Shown here one piece after another: positions 1 to 5,281 of a stretch of 8,773 nucleotides of DNA. The notes below the pieces were generated by a model. The model saw only the letters and a program-made list of their open reading frames with translations. It was not told the DNA's origin and made no database searches. This DNA is from Actinomycetales bacterium (GTDB lineage: Bacteria; Actinomycetota; Actinomycetes; Actinomycetales; Actinomycetaceae): assembly GCA_012513625.1 (NCBI GenBank), contig JAAZBW010000187.1, positions 1 through 8,773 of the forward strand, in the 5' to 3' direction. A program made the position numbers and the translations under genes. Numbering within the stretch: position 1 is the first letter of the stretch; the number at the start of each line of letters is the position of its first letter.

Positions 1-406
1 GGACCCGCCACCGAACGGCGATGGCCAGGAGAACCCGGACCTCACGTATCGCGCGTGGGATGGCGATCCGGGCACATGGTGGCGTTCGCGCTCCTACGGG
101 AGTCCCACGTATGGGATGAAATCCGGCGTGGGGATCGACGTGGTGCTGCAGGAGCCCGCTCTGGTGAGTGAGGTGGTGCTGTACCTCAACGGCGAGGGTG
201 GGCACGTGCAGGTGCTCGGAGATCCGGGCACGGTGCTCTCCGAGGACCGGCTGATCCTCGGAGAGGCGGACATGGGCCGCGAGACCGTGATCACCTTCCC
301 GGAGCCCGTGGAGATGACGAATGTGGTGCTGTGGTTCACCGCCCTACCGGTGGCGGACTCGGATGGGAAGAACCGGGTGGAGCTCACAGAACTGGCGGTT
401 CGCTGA
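1..406 (+). CDS. C-terminal fragment of a kinase-like/discoidin-domain protein upstream of trxB
   Basis: This is the end of an open frame that enters from the left edge (first complete codon at 2, TGA at 404-406); about 134 residues are visible. The visible part is one beta-rich domain. It opens with a D-x-D-P-x-T-W-W motif (DGDPGTWWRS), followed by a G-M-K-S-G-V-G-I-D-V-V-L stretch and alternating strands ending in VELTELAVR. That pattern matches the discoidin/F5-8C-like C-terminal domain found, in actinobacteria, at the end of the protein-kinase-like (often pseudokinase) protein that follows MurJ/MviN just upstream of trxB. The kinase part and any membrane segment lie outside the window, so the assignment rests on the domain signature and gene order. 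If correct, the domain would be extracytoplasmic and linked to cell-wall lipid II export. A different surface protein with the same fold cannot be excluded. Confidence 0.6.
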   Translation, partial: DPPPNGDGQENPDLTYRAWDGDPGTWWRSRSYGSPTYGMKSGVGIDVVLQEPALVSEVVLYLNGEGGHVQVLGDPGTVLSEDRLILGEADMGRETVITFPEPVEMTNVVLWFTALPVADSDGKNRVELTELAVR

Positions 407-413
407 GCGGGGT

Positions 414-439
414 GGAATACCCCACAGGCCGGGGACGTT
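414..439 (+). promoter_or_regulatory. Sigma-R/SigH-type (thiol-stress ECF) promoter of trxB
   Basis: GGAAT at 414-418 (-35) and GTT at 437-439 (-10) are separated by exactly 18 bases. This is the known consensus of Streptomyces SigR and mycobacterial SigH promoters, whose classic target is trxBA. It sits 8 bp after the preceding stop codon. It would place transcription start near 445-447 and give a leader of about 30 nt to the ATG at 476. The same region forms an inverted repeat (GGTGGAA 411-417 with TTCCACC 438-444, and inner CCCC 420-423 with GGGG 431-434), so the promoter elements lie in the arms of a palindrome. The motif match is seen directly; regulation by an anti-sigma factor of the RsrA type is inferred. 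Confidence 0.72.
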
Positions 440-463
440 CCACCGCATGGACAAGTTCTTGTG

Positions 464-471
464 AAGGAAGG
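464..471 (+). promoter_or_regulatory. Ribosome binding site that decides the trxB start
   Basis: The purine run AAGGAAGG ends 4 nt before ATG 476. The upstream in-frame GTG at 461 has no Shine-Dalgarno sequence, and starting there would place this purine run inside the coding region. It would also leave only about 15 nt of leader from the predicted start of transcription. The protein starting at 476 begins MTTHDVIIIGSGPAG, as expected for a TrxB N-terminus directly before the FAD-binding strand. Confidence 0.65.
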
Positions 472-475
472 TCGA

Positions 476-1534
476 ATGACAACCCACGACGTGATCATCA
501 TTGGCTCCGGACCGGCGGGCTACACCGCCGCGGTCTACACGGCACGCGCAGGCCTGAATCCTGTGGTGTTCGCCGGCTCGATCACCGCCGGGGGTGCCCT
601 CATGAACACCACCGATGTGGAGAACTTCCCCGGTTTCCCGGACGGCGTGATGGGCCCAGACCTGATGGCCAAGATGCAGGAGCAGGCCGAGAGGTTCGGG
701 GCGGACGTCCGCTACGAGGACGTGGTGGCGGTGGACCTGAACGGTGCCGTCAAGACCGTGACCACGGACGATGACGAGACGTTCGAGGCAAAGACCGTGA
801 TCCTCGCGCTCGGATCGGAGTACCGCAAGCTCGGCATCAGCTCTGAGGAGCAGTACTCCGGCCGCGGCGTCTCCTACTGCGCCACCTGCGATGGGTTCTT
901 CTTCCGGGACCAGCACATCGCCGTGGTGGGCGGGGGCGACTCCGCCATGGAGGAGGCCACGTTCCTCTCCCGGTTCGGCTCCAAGGTGACGGTGGTGCAC
1001 CGTCGGGAGGAGCTGCGCGCCTCTCGGATCATGGCCGAGCGGGCCATGGCCGATCCCAAGATCGAGTTCGCCTGGAACTCCGAGGTGGCGGAGGTACTCG
1101 GTGAGGAGGGCGGCAAGATGACCGGCCTCATGCTGCGGGACACCGTCACCGGTGAGACTCGCGAGCTGGACGCCACCGGCCTGTTCATCGCGATCGGCCA
1201 CCTGCCGCGCACTGGACTCGTGCAGGACCAGGTCAACCTCGACGCCGACGGTTACGTTCTCGTGGACCACCCGTCCACGCGCACCAACGTCCCCGGGGTG
1301 TTCGCCTGCGGTGACGTGGTGGACCACACCTACCGCCAGGCCATCACCGCAGCCGGCACCGGCTGCGCCGCGGCTCTCGACGCGGAGAAGTACCTCGCCG
1401 CCCTCGGCGACGAGTCCGCCCAGCCCGTGGGCGCCGCGGACGAGGACGCGGTGGCGGCACAGGCGGATGCTGCCGTCGCTGCCGTGGCCACGGACGCCCC
1501 GGTGGGCGCGGACGCACCGGTGGGTGCCCGCTAA
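476..1534 (+). CDS. trxB: Thioredoxin reductase (NADPH) with an Ala-rich acidic C-terminal tail
   Basis: A 352-residue low-molecular-weight flavoprotein that passes electrons from NADPH through FAD and a redox disulfide to thioredoxin in the cytoplasm. Visible in order: FAD-binding GSGPAG (10-15); the actinobacterial GGALMNTTDVENFPGF segment (39-54); the redox-active CATC (Cys135, Cys138) followed by DG; the NADPH-binding GGGDSAMEEA (152-161) and HRREELRAS (175-183); and the C-terminal FAD motif ACGDVVDHTYRQAITAAGTG (277-296). The conserved enzyme ends around EKYLAAL (304-310). The last roughly 42 residues are an extra Ala/Asp/Glu/Val tail ending in a duplicated DAPVGA. This tail is not part of the family core and is probably disordered. 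The start is set by the AAGGAAGG site. The gene is driven by the SigR-type promoter at 414-439 and is followed by trxA 181 bp downstream. Confidence 0.96.
   Translation: MTTHDVIIIGSGPAGYTAAVYTARAGLNPVVFAGSITAGGALMNTTDVENFPGFPDGVMGPDLMAKMQEQAERFGADVRYEDVVAVDLNGAVKTVTTDDDETFEAKTVILALGSEYRKLGISSEEQYSGRGVSYCATCDGFFFRDQHIAVVGGGDSAMEEATFLSRFGSKVTVVHRREELRASRIMAERAMADPKIEFAWNSEVAEVLGEEGGKMTGLMLRDTVTGETRELDATGLFIAIGHLPRTGLVQDQVNLDADGYVLVDHPSTRTNVPGVFACGDVVDHTYRQAITAAGTGCAAALDAEKYLAALGDESAQPVGAADEDAVAAQADAAVAAVATDAPVGADAPVGAR
1493..1528 (+). repeat. 18-bp in-frame tandem duplication at the trxB 3' end
   Basis: Two adjacent 18-bp units (1493-1510 and 1511-1528) differ at a few positions and both encode DAPVGA. 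They form the extreme end of the TrxB tail, just before the final Arg and the TAA. This looks like a slippage duplication in the non-conserved extension. Confidence 0.75.
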
Positions 1535-1545
1535 CCAACCGGATC

Positions 1546-1561
1546 CCGTGCCGAGGCACGG
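1546..1561 (+). terminator. Strong hairpin 11 bp after trxB: possible terminator or attenuator
   Basis: CCGTGCC (1546-1552) and GGCACGG (1555-1561) are perfect inverted copies separated by GA, giving at least a 6-bp GC-rich stem with loop CGAG. Only two T residues follow, so it is not a canonical intrinsic terminator, but U-poor hairpins are common after actinobacterial genes. It may lower read-through from trxB into trxA or stabilise the trxB 3' end. Confidence 0.4.
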
Positions 1562-1586
1562 TTCCCATGTCCAGGGGGGCCACACC

Positions 1587-1699
1587 ATCCAGAGCCGGCG
1601 GCCCCGCCGCGCGGCATCCAGACCCGCCACCCACACCCAGCGGCCCTGCCGCCCGGAATCCAGACCCCGCCACCCACACCCAGCGGCCCCGCCGCCCGA
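1587..1699 (+). repeat. 42-bp tandem repeat in the trxB-trxA spacer
   Basis: Two adjacent 42-bp units, each beginning ATCCAGACCC (1616-1657 and 1658-1699), are nearly identical apart from small indels and one substitution. A shorter 29-bp degenerate copy (1587-1615, beginning ATCCAGAGCC) precedes them and lacks the middle portion. The repeat fills most of the spacer and ends 16 bp before the trxA ATG. No gene is supported here. Confidence 0.85.
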
Positions 1700-1715
1700 C
1701 GAAAGCGAGAACTCC

Positions 1716-2039
1716 ATGACCACACTGGTAGTCACCGACGCCACCTTCGAGGACGAGGTCCTCAACTCCGAACTCCCCGTGCTGGTGGACTTCTGGGCAG
1801 AGTGGTGCCCGCCATGCAAGATGATGAGCCCGATCGTGGACGAGATCGGCGAGGAGATGGGCGACCGCCTCAAGGTGGTCAAGCTGGACACGGACGCCAA
1901 CCCGCAGACCTCGATGAAGTACGGCATCGTCTCCATCCCCACGTTCAACGTCTACCTGGGTGGTGAACTGGTGAAATCGATCGTGGGCGGGCGTCCCAAG
2001 AAGAAGTTCGTCAAGGAGATCGAGGGCGCGCTGGCGTAG
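1716..2039 (+). CDS. trxA: Thioredoxin with CPPC active site
   Basis: A 107-residue single-domain thioredoxin, the usual length for the family. It is reduced by the neighbouring TrxB and reduces protein disulfides in the cytoplasm. Visible: the buried Asp25 in LVDFWAEW, the active site W-C-P-P-C-K (Cys31, Cys34), the DTDANP segment (58-63), the cis-proline loop SIPTF (Pro75) and the C-terminal GGRPKKKF region. The classical site is WCGPC; here the first middle residue is Pro instead of Gly, which is uncommon and in other thioredoxin-fold proteins shifts redox potential. The start is ATG 1716, after a weak purine-rich GCGAGAA. The last Ala codon and the stop codon lie inside the first unit of a 20-bp tandem repeat. 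Expression may come from the trxB promoter by read-through; no separate promoter is evident. Confidence 0.95.
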   Translation: MTTLVVTDATFEDEVLNSELPVLVDFWAEWCPPCKMMSPIVDEIGEEMGDRLKVVKLDTDANPQTSMKYGIVSIPTFNVYLGGELVKSIVGGRPKKKFVKEIEGALA

Positions 2040-2113
2040 CCGCTCCAGCACCGGCGTAGCCGCTCCAGCACCGGCGTAGCCGCTCCAGCACCGGCGTAGC
2101 CGCTCCAGCACCG
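2034..2113 (+). repeat. Four perfect 20-bp tandem repeats spanning the trxA stop codon
   Basis: The unit GCGTAGCCGCTCCAGCACCG is repeated four times without change (2034, 2054, 2074, 2094), followed by a partial GCGG. The first unit supplies the last Ala codon (GCG) and the TAG stop of trxA. At each junction, CGGC-GTA-GCCG can form a small hairpin. Perfect identity of all four units implies recent expansion. Confidence 0.97.
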
Positions 2114-2118
2114 GCGGC

Positions 2119-2134
2119 TCTCGTTCCGACGAGA
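2119..2134 (+). terminator. Candidate trxA terminator hairpin
   Basis: TCTCGT (2119-2124) pairs perfectly with ACGAGA (2129-2134) around a TCCG loop of the stable UNCG tetraloop class. It lies 80 bp after the trxA stop, beyond the repeat array, in a convergent spacer. No T-run follows, so this is a weak call. Confidence 0.35.
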
Positions 2135-2174
2135 ACGGCAGTTGCTGTGGCCTCGCCGCGCCCCGCCGCTCTCA

Positions 2175-2258
2175 GCGATGACAATGCGGTTTGCCACCGA
2201 GACATACGCTCCGAAGGCCCTCGAGTGCGTCATTCTCGATGGCAAACCGCATTGCCAT
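2175..2258. repeat. 84-bp palindromic element, copy 1
   Basis: The outer 25-bp arms (2178-2202 and 2234-2258) are inverted copies matching at 23 of 25 positions; ACGC/GCGT pairing extends the stem further inward. The core of the arm is AATGCGGTTTGCCA. The element is repeated in the same orientation at 3622-3705 with 78 of 84 bases identical, and weaker similarity extends about 20 bp to the left of both copies. It behaves like a REP/MITE-like dispersed hairpin repeat. It encodes no protein and has no T-run. Confidence 0.85.
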
Positions 2259-2347
2259 GGTTGGTGCTCGTACATCTTGGGTGTGATCTCCAGGATGCCG
2301 AGCACACGAGCGCCACCCCACTCTGCTGCTGGCGGGGGGAGTGGCAC

Positions 2348-3424
2348 TCAGGCTGCTAGCGCCGGCTGCAGGCCAGAGCCCACGAGCAAATGGAATCGCG
2401 GACTCGCCGCCACCAGCACCGCAAGACCGAAGATCTTGATGAGCGCCTTCCGCAGGGCCTCTGGGCTCACCACATCAGCCCACATGAGGTGGACGACCCG
2501 AACCCCCTCGGCCTGTAGGTGATCGTCGCGGCGTTTGTCGCCCATCAGCTTCTGGTGGGCGTCGTCGCCCTTGTACTTCATGGCACCGTCGAACTCGATC
2601 GCCACGTTGAACTCGCGAATCCACAGGTCGAGGAAGTAGTGGCTACCGTCCCTTTGCACTTCTTGTTGAAGTACGGGGCGCGGCAGCCCAAACGCCCCCA
2701 GCCCCCAACGGACCAGCGACTCGCCCGGCGATTCCGAGAACGGATCCGCCCACGCGATGACCTCGCGAGCTCGCGCCGAACCCCTGCTGCCAGGAATGGC
2801 CTTGAGGCGGACTGCGAGGCGGCTCCTCAGAGCATCCATTCGCTGAAGGGTCCGCTGCCTCTCAAACTTCCACGCCGCAGTGATCCGTGCACACGCCGCA
2901 TCTATCGGAACGAGCGAGAGTCGGGCGGGTCGCAGTCGTGCAAAGTCAACGATCAGCCGCTCAATCGAGCACACACGAATCCCGTGAATCGTCTCGACGT
3001 CAGCCTCCGGCACTGTGAAGCCATGGCGGTGCACGGCGTGACCGAGACGCTCGTTGCGCGAACCCTCGGCAAGCTTCGGAATCGTGGGAAGCTCAGTCTT
3101 CCGCGTGTTTCCTTTGGGGAGGTTAGCCATATGAAGGTCGAGCTCGTTTTCCAGCAGCGGCAGTTCGTGGAGGATGGCCGCGCTCTCGAGCACGAACACC
3201 GCCCCGGGATAACGCCGCTGCGCCCATACGATGCGGGCGAGTGAAACCATCGTCTGGAGCTCCCACTTCGACCACGTCGGATCCTCCTGCAGGTAGGCCC
3301 CTCGCGCGATACGGAGCAGGTCTTCCCTCTGCGCCAAAGCTGTGCTGGATGCGCTGCTCGCCTCGGGATCAACCACGATCAGACGTTCGTCTACTTCTGC
3401 GATGTGCTCTTCACTGACTGTCAT
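2348..3424 (-). CDS. DUF559/Vsr-like PD-(D/E)XK nuclease-fold protein with AbiEi-like N-terminal half
   Basis: 358 residues. The C-terminal part (about 230-320) has the restriction-endonuclease-like signature: Glu235 in SPGES, Asp266 in FLDLWIR, Glu277-x-Asp279-Gly in IEFDG with Lys283, then DKRRDDHLQAEGVRVVHLMW. This matches the DUF559 (very-short-patch-repair-like) family with its putative metal-binding residues intact. The N-terminal half (ALAQREDLLRIARGAYL near 29-45, CSIERLIVDFARLRP at 152-166) resembles the AbiEi/transcriptional-regulator-like region of many actinobacterial DUF559 proteins. The usual winged-helix start is poorly kept. The start is ATG 3424, with AAGGTG 5 nt upstream on the minus strand. 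The gene is lone, opposite in direction to its neighbours, visibly less GC-rich, and flanked by direct copies of a palindromic element, which suggests a mobile or accessory insertion. Cellular role unknown: a defence nuclease, a DNA-repair enzyme or an antitoxin-like regulator are all possible. No toxin partner is adjacent. Confidence 0.82.
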   Translation of the reverse strand: MTVSEEHIAEVDERLIVVDPEASSASSTALAQREDLLRIARGAYLQEDPTWSKWELQTMVSLARIVWAQRRYPGAVFVLESAAILHELPLLENELDLHMANLPKGNTRKTELPTIPKLAEGSRNERLGHAVHRHGFTVPEADVETIHGIRVCSIERLIVDFARLRPARLSLVPIDAACARITAAWKFERQRTLQRMDALRSRLAVRLKAIPGSRGSARAREVIAWADPFSESPGESLVRWGLGAFGLPRPVLQQEVQRDGSHYFLDLWIREFNVAIEFDGAMKYKGDDAHQKLMGDKRRDDHLQAEGVRVVHLMWADVVSPEALRKALIKIFGLAVLVAASPRFHLLVGSGLQPALAA

Positions 3425-3478
3425 GACCGCACCTTGCTCCCGGCGCGGGGGCTTCGCACTTTCCGACCGGCTATCTGT

Positions 3479-3519
3479 GGAGAACTACGCGCGATGGACC
3501 CTGTGGAGCGCAGTTCTCC
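3479..3519. promoter_or_regulatory. 14-bp inverted repeat upstream of the nuclease-fold gene
   Basis: GGAGAACTACGCGC (3479-3492) and GAGCGCAGTTCTCC (3506-3519) are inverted copies matching at 12 of 14 positions around a 13-nt loop. They lie 55-95 bp before the minus-strand ATG, where an operator or a 5'-leader hairpin would be expected. An autoregulatory site bound by the AbiEi-like half of that protein is one possibility; no experiment or known motif supports it. Confidence 0.5.
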
Positions 3520-3538
3520 TGCGGCTCCCGGCCAACCG

Positions 3539-3622
3539 GCAGGCGTCCGCGCCGGAACACCGCCACGCCGGGCATCCGCAGCAGGCGTCCGCGCCGGAAC
3601 ACCGCCGCGCCGCCCCTCTGGG
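3539..3622. repeat. 42-bp direct repeat next to palindromic element 2
   Basis: The 31-bp segment beginning GCAGGCGTCCGCGCCGGAAC occurs at 3539-3569 and again at 3581-3611 with one mismatch, giving a 42-bp period. The second unit runs directly into the palindromic element. The period equals that of the trxB-trxA spacer repeat but the sequences are unrelated. Confidence 0.85.
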
Positions 3623-3705
3623 CGATGACAATGCGGTTTGCCACCGAGACATACGCCCTGAAGGCCCTCGACTGCGTCATTCTCGATGGCAATACGCATT
3701 GCCGT
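3622..3705. repeat. 84-bp palindromic element, copy 2
   Basis: Same length and orientation as the copy at 2175-2258, with 78 of 84 bases identical. Four of the six differences lie in the loop-proximal half and right arm, so its arms pair less well (20 of 25). Together the copies bracket the nuclease-fold gene about 1.45 kb apart. Lying in a divergent spacer, this copy cannot be explained as a transcription terminator. Confidence 0.85.
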
Positions 3706-3732
3706 GAGTTTGACGCTCCCGCCGGCCGCACC

Positions 3733-3804
3733 TGAGCGTGGCGCGCCCGGCGGAGGTGAGCGTGGCGCGCCCGGCGGAGGTGGGCGTGGCGCACCCGGCG
3801 GAGG
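3733..3804. repeat. Three 24-bp tandem repeats
   Basis: The units at 3733-3756, 3757-3780 and 3781-3804 all follow TGAGCGTGGCGCGCCCGGCG plus GAGG. The first two are identical and the third differs at two positions. Because 24 is a multiple of three, the array keeps several frames open and creates false Gly/Pro/Ala-rich reading frames. Confidence 0.92.
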
Positions 3805-3957
3805 TGGCCTCGCCACCGCCCCTCCGCGGCCCGGCCCACGGCCCACTCCCCGTTTGGTGGCAGACTTGGGGCACGGCGCCGCTCCCCCGGCGCCCGGCAA
3901 CCGGCGGCCCGCTCCCGGCGCGGCCGCGTTGCCAGCACCATCGAGGAGAACGGCACC

Positions 3958-5274
3958 GTGAGCACCACGCCCCCGCACGGCACCACACGCGGCACCAGGC
4001 TCGACCCCTGGCTCGATCTCTACGCGGATCGCGCAAACGGGATGCGAGCTTCGGAGGTACGTTCCCTCTTCGCCGTGGCCTCCCGCCCGGAGGTGGTCTC
4101 GCTGGCCGGCGGCATGCCGAATATCGATTCCCTGCCGCTCGATTTCCTTGCCGACCTCTCGGCGCGCATCATGCGGGACAACGGCCCGAAGGCCCTGCAG
4201 TACGGCTCCGGCCAGGGCGAGATCTTCATGCGCGAGCAGATCGTGGATGTCATGAAGTATGACGGGATCCGCGCCCATCCGGATGACGTGGTCATTACCA
4301 CCGGCTCCCAGCAGGCACTCGACCTTGTCACGGAGATCTTCATCAACCCCGGGGACATCATCGTGGCCGAGGCTCCCTCCTACGTGGGCGCCCTGGGAGT
4401 TTTCCGCGCCTACGAGGCCGAGGTGGTGCACGTGCCCCTCGATGACCACGGCCTGATCCCCGAGGAACTGGACCGCACCCTCACGGAGCTCCGCGCCCAG
4501 AACCGCCCGGTGAAGTTCCTGTACACGGTGCCGAACTACCACAACCCCGCCGGCGTCACCCTCTCCGAGGAGCGCCGCCCGCGGATCGTGGAGATCTGCA
4601 AACGCCACCACGTCCTCATCCTCGAGGACAACCCGTACGGCCTCCTGGGCTTCGACCAGGACCCCCTGCCCGCGCTCAAGTCCTACGATCCGGACCAGAC
4701 CATCTACCTTGGCTCGTTCTCCAAGATGTTCGGCCCCGGCTACCGGATCGGCTGGGCCGCCGCCCCCCACGCGGTGCGGGAGAAGCTCGTGCTCGCCCAG
4801 GAGTCCGCGGTCCTCTGCCCCAGCATGTGGGGCCAGATGATGATGACCGAGTACCTCACTACCTATGACTGGTACACGCAGGTCAAGTCCTTCCGCGGCG
4901 AGTACCGCGCCCGCGGCGAGGCCATGCTCGGCGCGCTCGCCGAGTACCTTCCCGAGTGCCAGTGGACCACGCCGGACGGCGGCTTCTACACCTGGGTCAC
5001 CCTCCCGCCCGGCGTGGATGCGAAGGCGATGCTGCCGCGCGCCGTCACGAACCTCGTGGCCTACGTCTCCGGCACCGCCTTCTACTACGACGGCCGCGGT
5101 GGCGATCACATGCGCCTCTCCTTCTGCTACCCGCCCCCCGAGCGCATCCGCGAGGGCGTCCGCCGCCTCGCCCGCACCGTCCACGCCGAGATGGAGCTCG
5201 TGGAGATGCTCGGCACCAATCGCACGGACCGCCCGCTCGGCACCGTCCAGGCCCCTTCCCCGGACCAGGTCTAG
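3958..5274 (+). CDS. PLP-dependent class I/II aminotransferase (2-aminoadipate/aromatic aminotransferase-like)
   Basis: A 438-residue cytosolic fold-type I aminotransferase, complete. Visible: GSQQALDL (116-123, cofactor phosphate loop), YTVPNYHNPAGVTLSEERR (189-207, with Asn196), LEDNPYG (222-228, with Asp224 contacting the pyridine nitrogen), the PLP lysine in GSFSKMFGPGYRIGW (Lys256), and the carboxylate-binding arginine in HMRLSFC (Arg386). The YHNPAGVT and EDNPYG pattern is that of the LysN/ARO8/MocR-type aminotransferase branch. There is no N-terminal GntR domain, so it is an enzyme and not a MocR regulator. Start GTG 3958 is preceded by GAGGAGAA 7 nt upstream. It is the first gene of an operon with the Ddl-like ligase (7-bp gap). 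The substrate cannot be told from sequence; a broad-specificity transaminase is likely. Confidence 0.92.
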   Translation: MSTTPPHGTTRGTRLDPWLDLYADRANGMRASEVRSLFAVASRPEVVSLAGGMPNIDSLPLDFLADLSARIMRDNGPKALQYGSGQGEIFMREQIVDVMKYDGIRAHPDDVVITTGSQQALDLVTEIFINPGDIIVAEAPSYVGALGVFRAYEAEVVHVPLDDHGLIPEELDRTLTELRAQNRPVKFLYTVPNYHNPAGVTLSEERRPRIVEICKRHHVLILEDNPYGLLGFDQDPLPALKSYDPDQTIYLGSFSKMFGPGYRIGWAAAPHAVREKLVLAQESAVLCPSMWGQMMMTEYLTTYDWYTQVKSFRGEYRARGEAMLGALAEYLPECQWTTPDGGFYTWVTLPPGVDAKAMLPRAVTNLVAYVSGTAFYYDGRGGDHMRLSFCYPPPERIREGVRRLARTVHAEMELVEMLGTNRTDRPLGTVQAPSPDQV

Positions 5275-5281
5275 GAGAACC

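Larger units (their letters stand above)
2040..2347. other. Gene-free convergent spacer between trxA and the nuclease-fold gene
   Basis: This 308-bp stretch separates two convergent genes. It holds the rest of the 20-bp repeat array, a short hairpin at 2119-2134 and the first 84-bp palindromic element at 2175-2258. The last 90 bp (2259-2347) shows no recognisable gene or repeat. Short open frames across it have no ribosome binding site or family signature. Confidence 0.7.
3425..3957. other. Repeat-packed divergent spacer between the nuclease-fold gene and the aminotransferase
   Basis: These 533 bp lie between divergent genes. From left to right they hold an inverted repeat upstream of the minus-strand gene (3479-3519), a 42-bp tandem repeat (from 3539), the second palindromic element (3622-3705), a 24-bp tandem repeat (3733-3804) and very GC-rich DNA up to the aminotransferase. 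A small GGTGGC-CTC-GCCACC hairpin sits at 3803-3817. Open frames here are Pro/Gly/Ala low-complexity products of the repeats. I see no clear -35/-10 pair for either gene. A ribosome binding site for the aminotransferase, GAGGAGAA, is at 3943-3950. Confidence 0.75.

Noticed and set aside
1587..1699. Repeats considered as a CRISPR array
   Set aside because: The 42-bp units are directly adjacent with no unique spacers, and no cas genes are near; it is a minisatellite. The same holds for the 20-bp and 24-bp arrays.
344..1948. 534-codon minus-strand open frame opposite trxB and trxA
   Set aside because: It is antisense to two certain genes and its product is Arg/Gly/His-rich with no family signature, typical of a GC-rich shadow frame.
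2252..2276. TTGCCA ... TACATC as a promoter reading out of palindromic element 1
   Set aside because: The spacing is about 13 bases, too short for a normal promoter, and no plus-strand gene follows.
2519..3244. 241-codon plus-strand open frame across the accessory block
   Set aside because: The opposite strand carries a complete DUF559 signature, a good ribosome binding site and sensible codon use; the plus frame has none.
3710..3738. TTGACG as a possible -35 for the aminotransferase
   Set aside because: No AT-rich -10 lies 16-18 bases downstream, where the GC-rich 24-bp repeats begin, so I do not call a promoter.
3686..4262. Gly/Pro/Ala-rich plus-strand frames beginning in the 24-bp repeats
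   Set aside because: They are kept open only by the in-phase repeat and overlap the start of the aminotransferase; the repetitive peptides look like translation of a minisatellite.
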